Position numbers and translations under genes: made by a program. Shown here piece by piece: positions 40,425 to 50,175 of a DNA stretch of 64,000 bases. Below the pieces are notes generated by a model. It did not search any database and was not told where the DNA came from. It was given only the letters and a program-made list of their open reading frames with translations. The DNA is from Buchnera aphidicola (Cinara cf. splendens/pseudotsugae 3390). GTDB taxonomy: Bacteria > Pseudomonadota > Gammaproteobacteria > Enterobacterales > Enterobacteriaceae. The stretch is taken from positions 310,001 to 374,000 of the forward strand of contig NZ_LR217692.1 in NCBI RefSeq assembly GCF_900698845.1, given 5' to 3'. How positions within the stretch are numbered: the first letter of the stretch is position 1; every line of letters starts with the position of its first letter.

Positions 40425-42234
40425 AAAAAAATTTTTTAGAATAATTAACAACGCAAAAATTAATAACAAAATTCTTTGTATAAACTTTTATTTTTGTTTT
40501 AATAAAAATTTCTCGAAAATTGTTCCAGAGGTAATATTAGTGATGTTGTTTTTAAGTCAATCACTATATTCAGGACATACATGCATACCAATAAAAGTAT
40601 TTAAAAAAAAAAAATTATTTTCTAAAAAAAATGATTTATTTTTTAAATTATTTCAACTAGTTAGTGAGGGTAACAAAAACTGGTTTGATGTTGTTATCAA
40701 TAGTAATGTATGTAGTAATGGAGTACACAAAACCCCTTTAGTTTTAGAAAGAAAACGTTTGTATATATATAAATATTGGTATTCTGAAACAAAAATAATT
40801 GAATTTATTTACCATCAAAGTTTAAAATTTAATACCAAAAATCTAAAAAAATATAAAAAAATAATAAAAAAATATTGTTCAAAAAACGTTGATTACAATC
40901 AATCAATGGCTATTCAAAAAGCGTTATTAAATAAGATATGTTTCATTATTGGGGGACCAGGAACAGGAAAAACTAGTATATTAGCATATTTAGTCTTAGT
41001 TTTAATTAAAAAAACTAAAAAAAAAATTAATATTCAATTATCAGCATCAACAGGAAAAGCTGCTGCTAAATTAACTCAATCAATATATTGTATTTTAAAT
41101 AAAAAAAAAATGAACAAAGATGAAAAAATGTCATATCCTAAAATCGGAGTCACTCTTCATAGTTTATTTAATATTCAAAAAAAAAATAATCAATGTAAAA
41201 ATCTTCACATTAAAACATATAAAAAAATAGACGTATTAATTATAGATGAATGTTCTATGATAGATTTAAATATGATGGATATCATTGTCACTAATATAAA
41301 AAAAAAAACAAAAATAATATTTGTCGGAGATGTTAATCAATTACCTCCTATAGAAAACGGATCGGTTTTAAAAGAAATATGTAACGTAGAATATCAAAGA
41401 TATTATAAAAATACACAATTTAAAAAATTAGATACTATAAATAATCAAAAAAAGAAAAAACAGTATATTTCTATTTTAAAAAAGAAATATAGATTTATTA
41501 AAAATTCAGGATTAAACAATCTTATTAATTTATTAGAAAAAAAAAAATACTTTAATATATCAAATTTTTATAAAGAAAAATATCCAGATATTATATGTAA
41601 ATCATTACACACACAATCTGAATATCTCGATATGTTGAAAAAAATAAAAAAATATTATGAAAAATATATACAATTTCTAAAAAAAAAATCTAATCCTAAA
41701 AAAATAATTCAAAAATTTAATAAATATCAAGTTCTATGTGCAGTAAAAAAAGGAATATATGGAACAAAAAAAATAAATAAATACTTAGACCAATGTTTTT
41801 TTTACAAAAAAAAAAAAAATCCAAGAAAAAAAAATTTTTTTTATCACGGAAAACCATTATTAATCAAAAAAAACAATACTTCTTTAAAATTAATGAATGG
41901 AGATATTGGAATTTGTTTAGTCATAAAAAATAAAATTAAAGTATGTTTTATTCTTCCAAACCAAAAGATTCATATGGTTGATCCATACATTTTATTTGAT
42001 TATGATTCTGCATGGTGTATAACTATCCACAAATCTCAAGGATCAGAGTACTCTTCCGTTCAAGTTATTATTCCTAATAATTCATATTCAATACTATCTA
42101 AAGAATTATTCTATACTGCCATTACCCGAGCAAAAAAAAAAATTACTATATACTCTAATAAAGAAATAATAAAATTTATGATAAAAAAAAAAAAAAAAAG
42201 ATATTCTGGATTAAGTAAAAAATTTTATAATTAA
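40408..42234 (+). CDS. recD: Exodeoxyribonuclease V subunit RecD (5'-3' helicase)
   Basis: RecD is the fast 5'-3' SF1B helicase motor of RecBCD. Length is 608 aa, equal to E. coli. Walker A is GGPGTGKT at about residues 182-189, Walker B is VLIIDECSMIDL, motif III is FVGDVNQLPPIENGSVL, and the C-terminal motifs are TIHKSQGSEY and LFYTAITRAKKKI. The ATG overlaps the recB 3' end (TATATGATACC), implying translational coupling, as in E. coli. The N-terminal domain that contacts RecC is weakly conserved. The minus-strand initiator tRNA lies 6 bp beyond its stop, as E. coli metZWV lie near recD. Confidence 0.96.
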   Translation: MIPQNKKKFFRIINNAKINNKILCINFYFCFNKNFSKIVPEVILVMLFLSQSLYSGHTCIPIKVFKKKKLFSKKNDLFFKLFQLVSEGNKNWFDVVINSNVCSNGVHKTPLVLERKRLYIYKYWYSETKIIEFIYHQSLKFNTKNLKKYKKIIKKYCSKNVDYNQSMAIQKALLNKICFIIGGPGTGKTSILAYLVLVLIKKTKKKINIQLSASTGKAAAKLTQSIYCILNKKKMNKDEKMSYPKIGVTLHSLFNIQKKNNQCKNLHIKTYKKIDVLIIDECSMIDLNMMDIIVTNIKKKTKIIFVGDVNQLPPIENGSVLKEICNVEYQRYYKNTQFKKLDTINNQKKKKQYISILKKKYRFIKNSGLNNLINLLEKKKYFNISNFYKEKYPDIICKSLHTQSEYLDMLKKIKKYYEKYIQFLKKKSNPKKIIQKFNKYQVLCAVKKGIYGTKKINKYLDQCFFYKKKKNPRKKNFFYHGKPLLIKKNNTSLKLMNGDIGICLVIKNKIKVCFILPNQKIHMVDPYILFDYDSAWCITIHKSQGSEYSSVQVIIPNNSYSILSKELFYTAITRAKKKITIYSNKEIIKFMIKKKKKRYSGLSKKFYN

Positions 42235-42240
42235 AAATTA

Positions 42241-42317
<77 letters not shown>

Positions 42318-42512
42318 ATCAATTTTTAATATTATAACATAATAAGAATTATGTACAACCTTTTTATAAAAATATTTCAGTTAAAATAAAATTTTTAAAT
42401 TAATAATATCTATTTAAAACTAATAATATTTTAAAATATAATATTATTAGTTTTTATATTTATAATGCTTGTCAAATAATAAAAATATTTAAAAAATACA
42501 GAGAAATTCTAT

Positions 42513-42938
42513 ATGAAACCTTTAAAAAGAAGAAAAGCAAGAGAAATGGCTGTTCAAACAATTTATGCATGGCAAATTTCTAAAAATATTGTTATATCAG
42601 AAATTACAAGATACGTTGTTCATCAAAATAAAAAGTATTCATTAGATGTAATATACTTTAATCAAGTAGTTTTCGGAGTTATTAACAGTGTTCACTATTT
42701 AGATAATATTATTAAATTACATATATCTCAAACAAACTTCAGGATAAATCCAGTTGAACAATCAATATTAAGATTATCTACTCATGAAATTATGCAACGT
42801 ATAGATATTCCATACAAAGTAATTATCAATGAAGGAATAGAATTAGCAAAAATATTTGGATCAAATAAAAGTCATAAATTTATTAATGGTGTTTTAGATA
42901 AAATTATGTATGAAAAAAACAAAATTAAAACTATCTAA
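42513..42938 (+). CDS. nusB: Transcription antitermination factor NusB
   Basis: NusB pairs with S10 (NusE) on boxA RNA for rRNA antitermination and ribosome assembly. Length is 141 aa (139 in E. coli). RRKAREMAVQTIYAWQISK in helix 1 carries the Arg-rich RNA-binding surface, and NFRINPVEQSILRLSTHEIM, YKVIINEGIELAKIFGSNKSHKFINGVLDK is the conserved C-terminal half. AGAGAAA precedes the ATG. In E. coli ribE (ribH) is directly upstream; here there is only a 195-bp gap with no riboflavin gene. Confidence 0.97.
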   Translation: MKPLKRRKAREMAVQTIYAWQISKNIVISEITRYVVHQNKKYSLDVIYFNQVVFGVINSVHYLDNIIKLHISQTNFRINPVEQSILRLSTHEIMQRIDIPYKVIINEGIELAKIFGSNKSHKFINGVLDKIMYEKNKIKTI

Positions 42939-43211
42939 AAATATAAAACATAAAAAAAATCAAAAATTTAAAATTATGTATATAATATTGCAAATTACTA
43001 ATTATATAAATTTTATTTATACTATAAAAATTAACTATCAATTTTATAAAAAAATATTTAAAAAAAAAGATTAAAATAAATAATTATTTATAATATAAAA
43101 ATTATTTCTTGATTAATATCAATAAAAAAATTCTTATGGTATCATTTATATCAATACTAAATGTATATCAATTAAATTAAATACTTTATTTATTGTATAA
43201 AAATAAAAAAC
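42939..43211. other. Non-coding gap between nusB and tusE
   Basis: A 273-bp A/T-rich gap. I searched it for the missing N-terminal strand of TusE in other frames and saw none. No other feature is visible. Confidence 0.4.
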
Positions 43212-43478
43212 ATGAAAAAATGGAATAAAAAATTTGCACAATCTATTGCAGATAAACTTAAAATTAATTTAAATAAAAATCACTGGAATATTATTTTTTG
43301 TATGCGAGATTTTTATAAAAAATACAATATTACACCTTCTACTAGAATGTTGTTAACATATATGAAAAAAAAAAACATATTCTTGACTAGTCAAGATTTA
43401 TTTATCCTTTTTCCTAAAGGATTCATGAAATATGCTAGTCAAATTTCTGGATTGCCGCCTAACAGTAACTGTTTTTAA
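43212..43478 (+). CDS. tusE: Sulfurtransferase TusE (N-terminally short)
   Basis: TusE, of the DsrC family, takes sulfur from TusBCD and hands it to MnmA bound to tRNA. The 88-aa protein matches E. coli TusE (109 aa) from SEPLA onward: NHWNIIFCMRDFYKKYNITPSTRMLL, LFPKGFMKYASQISGLP, and the penultimate Cys (SNCF) that carries the persulfide. About 20 N-terminal residues with the usual GYLxxxxxW strand are missing, and no other frame upstream supplies them. It probably still works with TusA (28.1 kb). It is convergent with cyoE, with 11 bp between the stops. Confidence 0.85.
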   Translation: MKKWNKKFAQSIADKLKINLNKNHWNIIFCMRDFYKKYNITPSTRMLLTYMKKKNIFLTSQDLFILFPKGFMKYASQISGLPPNSNCF

Positions 43479-43489
43479 AAATATATTTA

Positions 43490-44362
43490 TTAAAAAAAAT
43501 TTAAAGATAAAACAATACTAGTAAAAAAAATCACAAAAATAGACAAAAAAAACATAATTCGAGACCATTTTTTATAAGAAATAAAATAATTTTCATGTAT
43601 TATGGAAAACAAAAACCAAAAAAAAACACATATATTTACATAAAAACAACTAAAAATATGCACATAATTAAAATAATACAATAACAAATTTAATAAGAAA
43701 ATACTCATAATACAAATAGATATACATTTTTTTGTATATTTAAAACCATATATCGTTGGAATAGTAGGAATATTTGCATCTTGATAATCTTTATGTCGAT
43801 ACAATAAAATAGAATAAGCATGAGCTATTTGCCAAAAAGCAAAAATAAAAAATAAAATTACACAGCATCCGTCAATCTTATTACTTACAGCTACATAACC
43901 TATAATTGGTGGTAAAGAACCAGATACACTACCTATAAATATAGAATAACATGATTTTTTTTTTAACCATAAAGAGTAAAGAATTACATAAAAAAATATT
44001 CCTACCATCGATATTATCGTACACAAAAAACTTACATATTTCAAAAAAATATATAAACCAAAAAAACATAAAAAAACAGCTAATACGAATGAAAAAACTA
44101 ACAATTTAAAATTATTATAAATACACAAAATCCTGTTTTTAGTACGATTCATTTTTTTATCTAAGTGTCTATCAATAATGTTATTAAAAATACAAGATGA
44201 AGAAATTATACAAATAATTCCTAGTATTATTTTTAAAAATAATATTTTTAATAATTTACCGCGAGAAGCTAAAAAAAAACCACCAGACAAACTAATTATA
44301 TTACCTAAAACAATACCTGGTTTTATTAATTCAAATATTTGTATTATCTTATATATTTTCAT
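43490..44362 (-). CDS. cyoE: Protoheme IX farnesyltransferase CyoE
   Basis: CyoE adds the farnesyl group to heme B to make heme O, the cofactor of the bo3 oxidase encoded beside it. From ATG 44362 it has 290 aa (296 in E. coli). It is a UbiA-family polytopic membrane protein; the first Asp-rich motif NNIIDRHLDKKMNRTKNR and the second, RHKDYQDANIPTIP, are intact, as is GSVSGSLPPIIGY. The frame is open upstream to 44410, but that would overlap cyoD, and the residues before MKIYKI lack homologues. It is last in the cyoABCDE order. Confidence 0.95.
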   Translation of the reverse strand: MKIYKIIQIFELIKPGIVLGNIISLSGGFFLASRGKLLKILFLKIILGIICIISSSCIFNNIIDRHLDKKMNRTKNRILCIYNNFKLLVFSFVLAVFLCFFGLYIFLKYVSFLCTIISMVGIFFYVILYSLWLKKKSCYSIFIGSVSGSLPPIIGYVAVSNKIDGCCVILFFIFAFWQIAHAYSILLYRHKDYQDANIPTIPTIYGFKYTKKCISICIMSIFLLNLLLYYFNYVHIFSCFYVNICVFFWFLFSIIHENYFISYKKWSRIMFFLSIFVIFFTSIVLSLNFF

Positions 44363-44382
44363 AGAAAAAAAAAATTTTAATA

Positions 44383-44709
44383 TTAGTGATGTAAATGATC
44401 GAAAATCCATAAAGACCCTATAGTAATAATACTAATAATTGTGCTTATAAATACTAAAGACAATATAATAAAAATATTTTTTTTTGAAAAACGCATACCT
44501 AAAAAATATTTAAAATAAAAAAAAATTTGCATGCTGATTAATAAAAAACAAAAATATACGTAATAATAACAAAAATAAAAAAAATTATTCAGTACAAAAA
44601 AATACGAAAAAATAAAAAAAGAAGACAAGAAAAAACCAATAAAAATTTTTTTTTTAATAAAAAACATCATAATTTTTATAAATTTATCTTTTATTTTTAC
44701 AAACATCAT
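44383..44709 (-). CDS. cyoD: Cytochrome bo3 oxidase subunit IV CyoD
   Basis: CyoD is the small subunit that helps assemble the CuB site of bo3. The protein is about 108 aa (109 in E. coli), with three hydrophobic helices, and is poorly conserved in sequence; the end IITIGSLWIFDHLHH matches VVGSIWIMWNL. The identity rests on size, topology and position between cyoC and cyoE. A GAGG at 44715-44718 places the start at one of two adjacent ATGs (44709 or 44706) rather than at the TTG 44730. It begins 34 bp after cyoC. Confidence 0.88.
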   Translation of the reverse strand: MMFVKIKDKFIKIMMFFIKKKIFIGFFLSSFFIFSYFFVLNNFFYFCYYYVYFCFLLISMQIFFYFKYFLGMRFSKKNIFIILSLVFISTIISIITIGSLWIFDHLHH

Positions 44710-44743
44710 CAATACCTCATTAATATTCAATATTTTTTATTTA

Positions 44744-45328
44744 TTATCTTAAATATACACATGCAATCAATATTGTCCATATAATATCTAAAAAATGCCA
44801 AAATAAACAAAAACAAATCACTGAAGTATTTACAAAAAAAGAAAAATCAAAAACAAAAATCTGACCAATTAAAACTAATATCCATAATAATCCTAATATA
44901 ATATGTAAACTGTGTGTTCCTAAAATAACAAAAAAAGAAGAAAGATAACCATTAGAAATAGGATAAAATCCTTTCTCTAGAATCTGTAAAAATTCTAAAA
45001 ATTCCAATGCTAAAAAAATACCTCCTAAAATTAGAGTACACAATAAAGAAATTACAACATATTTTTTTGAATTTTTTTTTAAAAAATATTTAATTAAACT
45101 GCAAAAAAAAGAACTACATAACAAAATAAACGTTTCTAAAAAAATTACTGGTCTGGAAAACAAATGATTTTCTTTCAAAAAATTATTATACCCGTGTCTC
45201 GACATTATAATATGTACAACAAATAATACAGAAAAAATAATACAATCACTCATTAAATAAATCCACATACCAAAAATATTTTTATTTTCTAATGAAAAAT
45301 ATGAAATATTTCTTTTTTTTTTGTTCAC
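44744..45328 (-). CDS. cyoC: Cytochrome bo3 oxidase subunit III CyoC
   Basis: CyoC is the five-helix subunit III of the proton-pumping quinol oxidase. Length is 194 aa (204 in E. coli). FGMWIYLMSDCIIFSVLF, ALEFLEFLQI, GTHSLHIILGLLWI and the ending FWHFLDIIWTILIACVYL are family marks. It starts with GTG; AAGGAT six bases upstream leaves little doubt. It is downstream of cyoB by 81 bp. Confidence 0.95.
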   Translation of the reverse strand: MNKKKRNISYFSLENKNIFGMWIYLMSDCIIFSVLFVVHIIMSRHGYNNFLKENHLFSRPVIFLETFILLCSSFFCSLIKYFLKKNSKKYVVISLLCTLILGGIFLALEFLEFLQILEKGFYPISNGYLSSFFVILGTHSLHIILGLLWILVLIGQIFVFDFSFFVNTSVICFCLFWHFLDIIWTILIACVYLR

Positions 45329-45409
45329 TTATAATCCTTATATAAAGTTCATTTTCTATTCTGTATAAGTTTCACTTATTAAAAATCGTTCTTCTATTTT
45401 AAAAAAATA

Positions 45410-47341
45410 TTATTTAGAAATAATATATCCTTTATCTATTTTGAAGGATATAAAAAAAACACTAAAAATAATACCAAACAACGAACAATATACTAACCAC
45501 CAAATATGCCATACCATGGAAAAACCTAATATTGTAGTAAACATACTAATAACTATACCCATATAGGTGTTATTCGGCATATGAATAGAGTCAGAAATAC
45601 CTTTTTTGATGAAAATTTTTTTTTCATGTTTTTCATACCAAAAGTTATCTATTTTTTTAACAACAGGTATATTAGAAAAATTATATACTGGAGGAGGAGA
45701 AGGAATAGACCATTCTAATGTTCTTCCATTCCAAGGATCTCCACTAATATCTTTATATTTATGAGAATGTCGATTTTTAATAGATACAATTAATTGAATT
45801 ACTTGGAAAAAAATGCCCAATAAGATTATAAATGCACCCATAGTTGCAATTGTTAATAAAAAATGATACTCAGTATCAATATTTTGACTTAATCGACGAG
45901 TCATACCCATACATCCTAATATATACAAAGGAATAAATGCTACAAAAAAACCAGTAATCCAAAAAACAAAAGAAATTTTTCCCCAGTATTCATTTAACTT
46001 AAAACCAAAAATTTTAGGAAACCAATAAGTTATACCAGCAAAACAACCAAAAACAACACCCCCTATAATAACATTGTGAAAATGAGCTACTAAAAATAAG
46101 CTATTATGAAGAACAAAGTCTATTGAAGGTATTGACAATAACACTCCCGCCATGCCACCAATAGTAAAACTAATCAAAAATCCTATTGTCCATAGCATAG
46201 AAGAATGAAATCGAATTCGACCACGATACATGGTAAATAACCAGTTAAATATTTTTACGCCAGTAGGAACAGCAATGATCATGGTAGTGATACTAAAAAA
46301 AGAATTTACGTCAGCTCCTGAACCCATAGTAAAAAAATGATGCAACCATACTAAAAAAGATAAAACAGTAATAACAATAGTAGCCCATATTAAAGAAATA
46401 TAACCAAACAAAGATTTTTCAGAAAATGTAGACACAATTTCTGAAAAAATACCAAATATTGGTAATATCAATATGTAAACTTCTGGATGTCCCCATATCC
46501 ATATTAAATTAACATACATCATCATATTTCCACCCATATCATTAGTAAAAAAATGAAAACCAGCATATCGATCTAATGATAAAAATGTTAATGTAATAAA
46601 TAAAACAGGAAAAGATATTAATATAAGAATATTAGTACATAAAGCAGTCCAAGTAAAAACTGGTAATTTAAACATTGTCATTCCAGGAGCACGAAAATTA
46701 ATAATAGTTACTATAAAATTAATCGCAGTTAAAATAGTACCAAAACCTGAAATCTGTAAAATCCAAATCCAATAATCAACACCTACTCCTGGACTATATT
46801 GAATTCCCGATAAGGGAGGATAACCTAACCAACCAGTCTTAGCAAATTCACCTATTCCTAAAGATAACATCATCAAAATAACTGAACTAGCTGTTAACCA
46901 AAAACTCAAATTATTTAAAAAAGGAAAAGCTAAGTCTCGAGCTCCAATTTGTAAAGGAACAACAAAATTCATTAATCCAATAACTAATGGCATAGCAACA
47001 AAAAAAATCATAATTACACCATGAGCTGTGAATATTTGATCATAATGATTAGAAGGTAAAATACTAATATGATTCGGTAAAGAAGAAAAAAATTGCTGCA
47101 ATCGCATCATTATTGCATCCGAAAACCCTCTAAAAAACATAATAAAAGCTAGTACAAAATACATCACAGCAATCTTTTTATGATCAACTGAAGTAAACCA
47201 TTGATTCCATAAATAATTCCACTTTTTTAAGTATGTAATATACGCACATATAAACACTGAAACAAAAATAATCGCCATACATGTAATCATAATAATTGGT
47301 TCATGAATAGGTATAGAATGAATAGTTAATTTTCCAAACAT
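45410..47341 (-). CDS. cyoB: Cytochrome bo3 oxidase subunit I CyoB
   Basis: CyoB holds heme b, heme o3 and CuB, and reduces O2 to water while pumping protons. Length is 643 aa (663 in E. coli). Heme and CuB ligands are in [23 protein letters not shown] (the His-Tyr pair), [13 protein letters not shown] and [11 protein letters not shown]. At least twelve membrane helices are visible. GAAGG lies about nine bases before the ATG. It is the best conserved gene of the operon, so aerobic respiration with ubiquinol is kept. Confidence 0.98.
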   Translation of the reverse strand: MFGKLTIHSIPIHEPIIMITCMAIIFVSVFICAYITYLKKWNYLWNQWFTSVDHKKIAVMYFVLAFIMFFRGFSDAIMMRLQQFFSSLPNHISILPSNHYDQIFTAHGVIMIFFVAMPLVIGLMNFVVPLQIGARDLAFPFLNNLSFWLTASSVILMMLSLGIGEFAKTGWLGYPPLSGIQYSPGVGVDYWIWILQISGFGTILTAINFIVTIINFRAPGMTMFKLPVFTWTALCTNILILISFPVLFITLTFLSLDRYAGFHFFTNDMGGNMMMYVNLIWIWGHPEVYILILPIFGIFSEIVSTFSEKSLFGYISLIWATIVITVLSFLVWLHHFFTMGSGADVNSFFSITTMIIAVPTGVKIFNWLFTMYRGRIRFHSSMLWTIGFLISFTIGGMAGVLLSIPSIDFVLHNSLFLVAHFHNVIIGGVVFGCFAGITYWFPKIFGFKLNEYWGKISFVFWITGFFVAFIPLYILGCMGMTRRLSQNIDTEYHFLLTIATMGAFIILLGIFFQVIQLIVSIKNRHSHKYKDISGDPWNGRTLEWSIPSPPPVYNFSNIPVVKKIDNFWYEKHEKKIFIKKGISDSIHMPNNTYMGIVISMFTTILGFSMVWHIWWLVYCSLFGIIFSVFFISFKIDKGYIISK

Positions 47342-47399
47342 TATTATTTACCTTCAAATATAAAATATATATTACATTAATTATTTTTTATTAAAAAAT

Positions 47400-48284
47400 T
47401 TAAAAATTACTATTGTTTAATCGGTTAAACATATTTTTTATTTTATAAAACATAAAAGGATCCACATATGAAAAATATTGTATACAATTTTTTATATTGT
47501 CACGTGATAAATATAAAAATTGTTTTTTAGAAAATAATACGTGATGATGTGATTGTATTTTTTGAATCCATGTATTAAAGTCCTGAATATTGTCTTGCAC
47601 AAAAACTTTAAATTTCATATTAGAAAAACCAGAACCACTATAATTAGAAGAAATTCCTTTATATACACCACTTTTATTAGCTATTAAGTATAAATCTGTT
47701 TGCATTCCTGCCATAGTATAAATTTGACTACCTAAATCAGGAATAAAAAAAGAATTCATAATAGATTGTGAAGTAATTTTAAAGTGTATTGGAACATTTT
47801 TAGGAAAAGATATTTCATTAAAAGTAGCTACTTTATAATGAGGATAAATAAACAACCAACGCCAATTCAAAGAAATTACTTCAATGACAATAGGTTTATT
47901 AAAATTTACCTTCAAAGATTTACTAGGATCTAATTTATGTGTAGTTAACCAAGATAAATTAGCTAAAAAAAATATTATAATGATTGGAATAATCCAACAT
48001 ACTGTTTCTAGTAAATACGAATGAGACCAATCCGGCAAATAATCTGAAAAAATATTAGATTTACGATAGTAAAATACAATTATTATAGTTAAAAAAATAA
48101 CAGGAACCACAATAACTAACATAACTCTAAAAACTAATAATGCTAACTGTAGTTCATTTCTTAAAATATATCCATAAGCATGAACATGTATATTTTTACT
48201 TAAAAAAAATAACAGTAAAGATAAAAAACTAACAAAAAATATGGTTAAAATTTTAAACATATTATATTTATTAAATATTTTCAT
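47400..48284 (-). CDS. cyoA: Cytochrome bo3 oxidase subunit II CyoA
   Basis: CyoA is subunit II with two membrane helices and a periplasmic cupredoxin domain without copper. From ATG 48284 (AGG at 48294-48296) it has 294 aa (315 in E. coli). VFRVMLVIVVPVIFLTIIIVFYYR, DWSHSYLLETVCWIIPIIIIFFLA, VISLNWRWLFIYP and NSFFIPDLGSQIYTMAGMQTDLYLIA match. E. coli CyoA is a lipoprotein with Cys after the signal peptide; no such Cys is present here, so the N-terminus probably stays as an uncleaved anchor. The Met/His-rich tail of E. coli CyoA is absent. It is the first gene of the operon. Confidence 0.96.
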   Translation of the reverse strand: MKIFNKYNMFKILTIFFVSFLSLLLFFLSKNIHVHAYGYILRNELQLALLVFRVMLVIVVPVIFLTIIIVFYYRKSNIFSDYLPDWSHSYLLETVCWIIPIIIIFFLANLSWLTTHKLDPSKSLKVNFNKPIVIEVISLNWRWLFIYPHYKVATFNEISFPKNVPIHFKITSQSIMNSFFIPDLGSQIYTMAGMQTDLYLIANKSGVYKGISSNYSGSGFSNMKFKVFVQDNIQDFNTWIQKIQSHHHVLFSKKQFLYLSRDNIKNCIQYFSYVDPFMFYKIKNMFNRLNNSNF

Positions 48285-48737
48285 AAATTTAAACCTATAT
48301 AATACAATATATTTATTCATTGACGTTATAAAAAATAAAAAGCAAATAAACAAAAAAATAATATATATTGTAAAAAACGTTTAATACTTCAATTAGAGTA
48401 TACAATAATAATAAAGTTTAATAATTCTAAATTGACAGCTATTACAATTATATTGTATATTAAAAATAATAATATATTTATCCATATAAAATACTATCAT
48501 TAACGTTAAAAACTAAAAGTATAAACATACTGATACAAAAATACAAAAAACAAACTTATTTTTAAAATGAAAATTTTTAAAATTTATAAATAATTATATC
48601 TATACATTAATAATTTAATCATTTGAAAACCAATAAATACTAAAACAGTATACTCAATAAATATTAAGAAATTTTAATTATTATAACCATAATTATAATT
48701 TTACTATAACATAGTAATCTAATAAAACTAGATCATC
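48285..48737. other. Divergent non-coding region between cyoA and bolA
   Basis: These 453 bp hold the promoters for cyoABCDE and bolA. One plausible plus-strand promoter is listed separately. I see no coding frame; ampG and yajG, which lie here in E. coli, are absent. Confidence 0.5.
48432..48461 (+). promoter_or_regulatory. Possible promoter upstream of bolA
   Basis: TTGACA at 48432-48437 is followed after 18 bp by TATATT (48456-48461). It would give bolA a leader of about 270 nt, which is long, so the assignment is tentative. Confidence 0.35.
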
Positions 48738-49049
48738 ATGAAAAAAATCATTAAGAAAAAAATAAAATCTACATTAAATATTCTTTATTTAAAAGTAAGT
48801 AATGTTAGTAATATACATAAAAATCAAAAAAAAAATCTAAAACATTTTTTTATTGTAGTATCTGCTTACGAATTTAATAAGTTATCTTTATACAGTCAGC
48901 ATAGCATTGTATATAAAATTCTTTTTAAATATATTCCACAAAAAATTTATGCAATACAATTACACACCTATACAACATATCAATGGGAAAAAATAAAAAA
49001 TCCAGTATTTTTATTAACGCCATGCATATATCAGAAAAAAAAAGGTTAA
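48738..49049 (+). CDS. bolA: BolA family protein
   Basis: BolA works with monothiol glutaredoxin Grx4 in Fe-S trafficking and affects morphology genes in E. coli. Length is 103 aa (105 in E. coli). HFFIVVSAYEFNKLSLYSQHSIVYKIL matches [27 protein letters not shown], and the C-terminal IYAIQLHTYTTYQWEK with its conserved His matches VHALALHTYTIKEWE; a late Cys (LTPCIY) matches SPPCRG. The central part lacks one E. coli loop. It precedes clpP; tig, between them in E. coli, is missing. Confidence 0.93.
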   Translation: MKKIIKKKIKSTLNILYLKVSNVSNIHKNQKKNLKHFFIVVSAYEFNKLSLYSQHSIVYKILFKYIPQKIYAIQLHTYTTYQWEKIKNPVFLLTPCIYQKKKG

Positions 49050-49509
49050 TTAAATTTAACTTATTAAATCAATATATATAAAATAATATAGAAAAAATTT
49101 AAGAAAAAATCATATCATATTGTATTTAATTAATTATTAACAATTTAAATTATAAAAATAATAAAAATATATTATAAGTATAATTATTATTATAAATATA
49201 TATAAATATTTTATTGTATTTTTATAATAATTCTTTAGTTAAAAATATTGCAATATATTTTAAGAAAATTATAAAACATTACATACCATGTATGTATACA
49301 TACATAAAAAATATAAATTTATAAATGTTTAGTTATTGTTTAATAATATAAAAGATATTTTATTATTTTTTTAAAAAATGACAAATAACTATTCATACAT
49401 AAAAAAATAATTAATTATTTACATAAATTCATACATCTAGTTTTATAGAAATAAATCAACAAAAATATTTATATAAAAATATAACCATTGTTTAAAATAA
49501 GGATTACAT
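49050..49509. other. Gene-less 460-bp region between bolA and clpP
   Basis: The trigger factor gene tig, which lies here in E. coli, is absent and no remnant can be read. The region holds a 12-bp palindrome (49245-49256) and a perfect 18-bp palindrome (49288-49305), and must contain the clpP promoter. Confidence 0.55.
49288..49305. repeat. Perfect 18-bp palindrome upstream of clpP
   Basis: ATGTATGTA directly abuts its reverse complement TACATACAT, with no loop. Such a site suits binding of a dimeric protein better than a terminator hairpin. It lies about 205 bp before clpP. It may also be chance in A/T-rich DNA. Confidence 0.5.
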
Positions 49510-50133
49510 ATGAAATTTAATGACAAAAATAAACAAAAATATCATAATATGTCTTTAATACCTTTTGTAATTGATAAAAGTTATCAAGGAGAACGTTCGT
49601 ATGATATTTTTTCACGATTATTAAAAGATAGAATTATTTTCATAACTGGAACTATAAATGATAACTTAGCTAGCATTATTATATCTCAAATATTATTTTT
49701 GGAAGCAGAAGATAAAAAAAAGGATATTTTTTTGTACATTAACTCTCCTGGAGGAATAATTACATCCGGTTTATCTATTTATGATACTATGCAATTTGTT
49801 AAACCAGACATCAATACAATTTGTTTGGGACAGGCTTGTTCTATGGCAGCTATATTATTATGTGCAGGAAAAAAAGGAAAAAGATTTTGTTTACCAAACG
49901 CTAGAATTATGTTACACCAACCTCTTGGTGGATTTCAAGGACAAGCATCAGACATTATAATTCATGCTCGAGAAATAAAAAAAATAAAAAAAACAATAAA
50001 TTATTTATTATCTTATCATACACAACAATCTATTGAAAAGATAACACAAGATATAGAACGTGATTATTTTTTTTCTCCAAAAGAAGCAATTAAATATGGT
50101 CTTATTGACTTAATTTTAAAAAATAAAAAATAA
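49510..50133 (+). CDS. clpP: ATP-dependent Clp protease proteolytic subunit ClpP
   Basis: ClpP forms the tetradecameric peptidase barrel. Length is 207 aa, equal to E. coli. The catalytic triad is complete: Ser in [11 protein letters not shown], His in [17 protein letters not shown], Asp in [11 protein letters not shown]. The N-terminal propeptide region and axial loop ([24 protein letters not shown]) are conserved. AAGGA nine bases before the ATG is a strong RBS. clpX follows after 42 bp in the same operon. Confidence 0.98.
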   Translation: MKFNDKNKQKYHNMSLIPFVIDKSYQGERSYDIFSRLLKDRIIFITGTINDNLASIIISQILFLEAEDKKKDIFLYINSPGGIITSGLSIYDTMQFVKPDINTICLGQACSMAAILLCAGKKGKRFCLPNARIMLHQPLGGFQGQASDIIIHAREIKKIKKTINYLLSYHTQQSIEKITQDIERDYFFSPKEAIKYGLIDLILKNKK

Positions 50134-50175
50134 AATTTATATAAAATCATATAATCACTGACAATAGAGAAAAAC

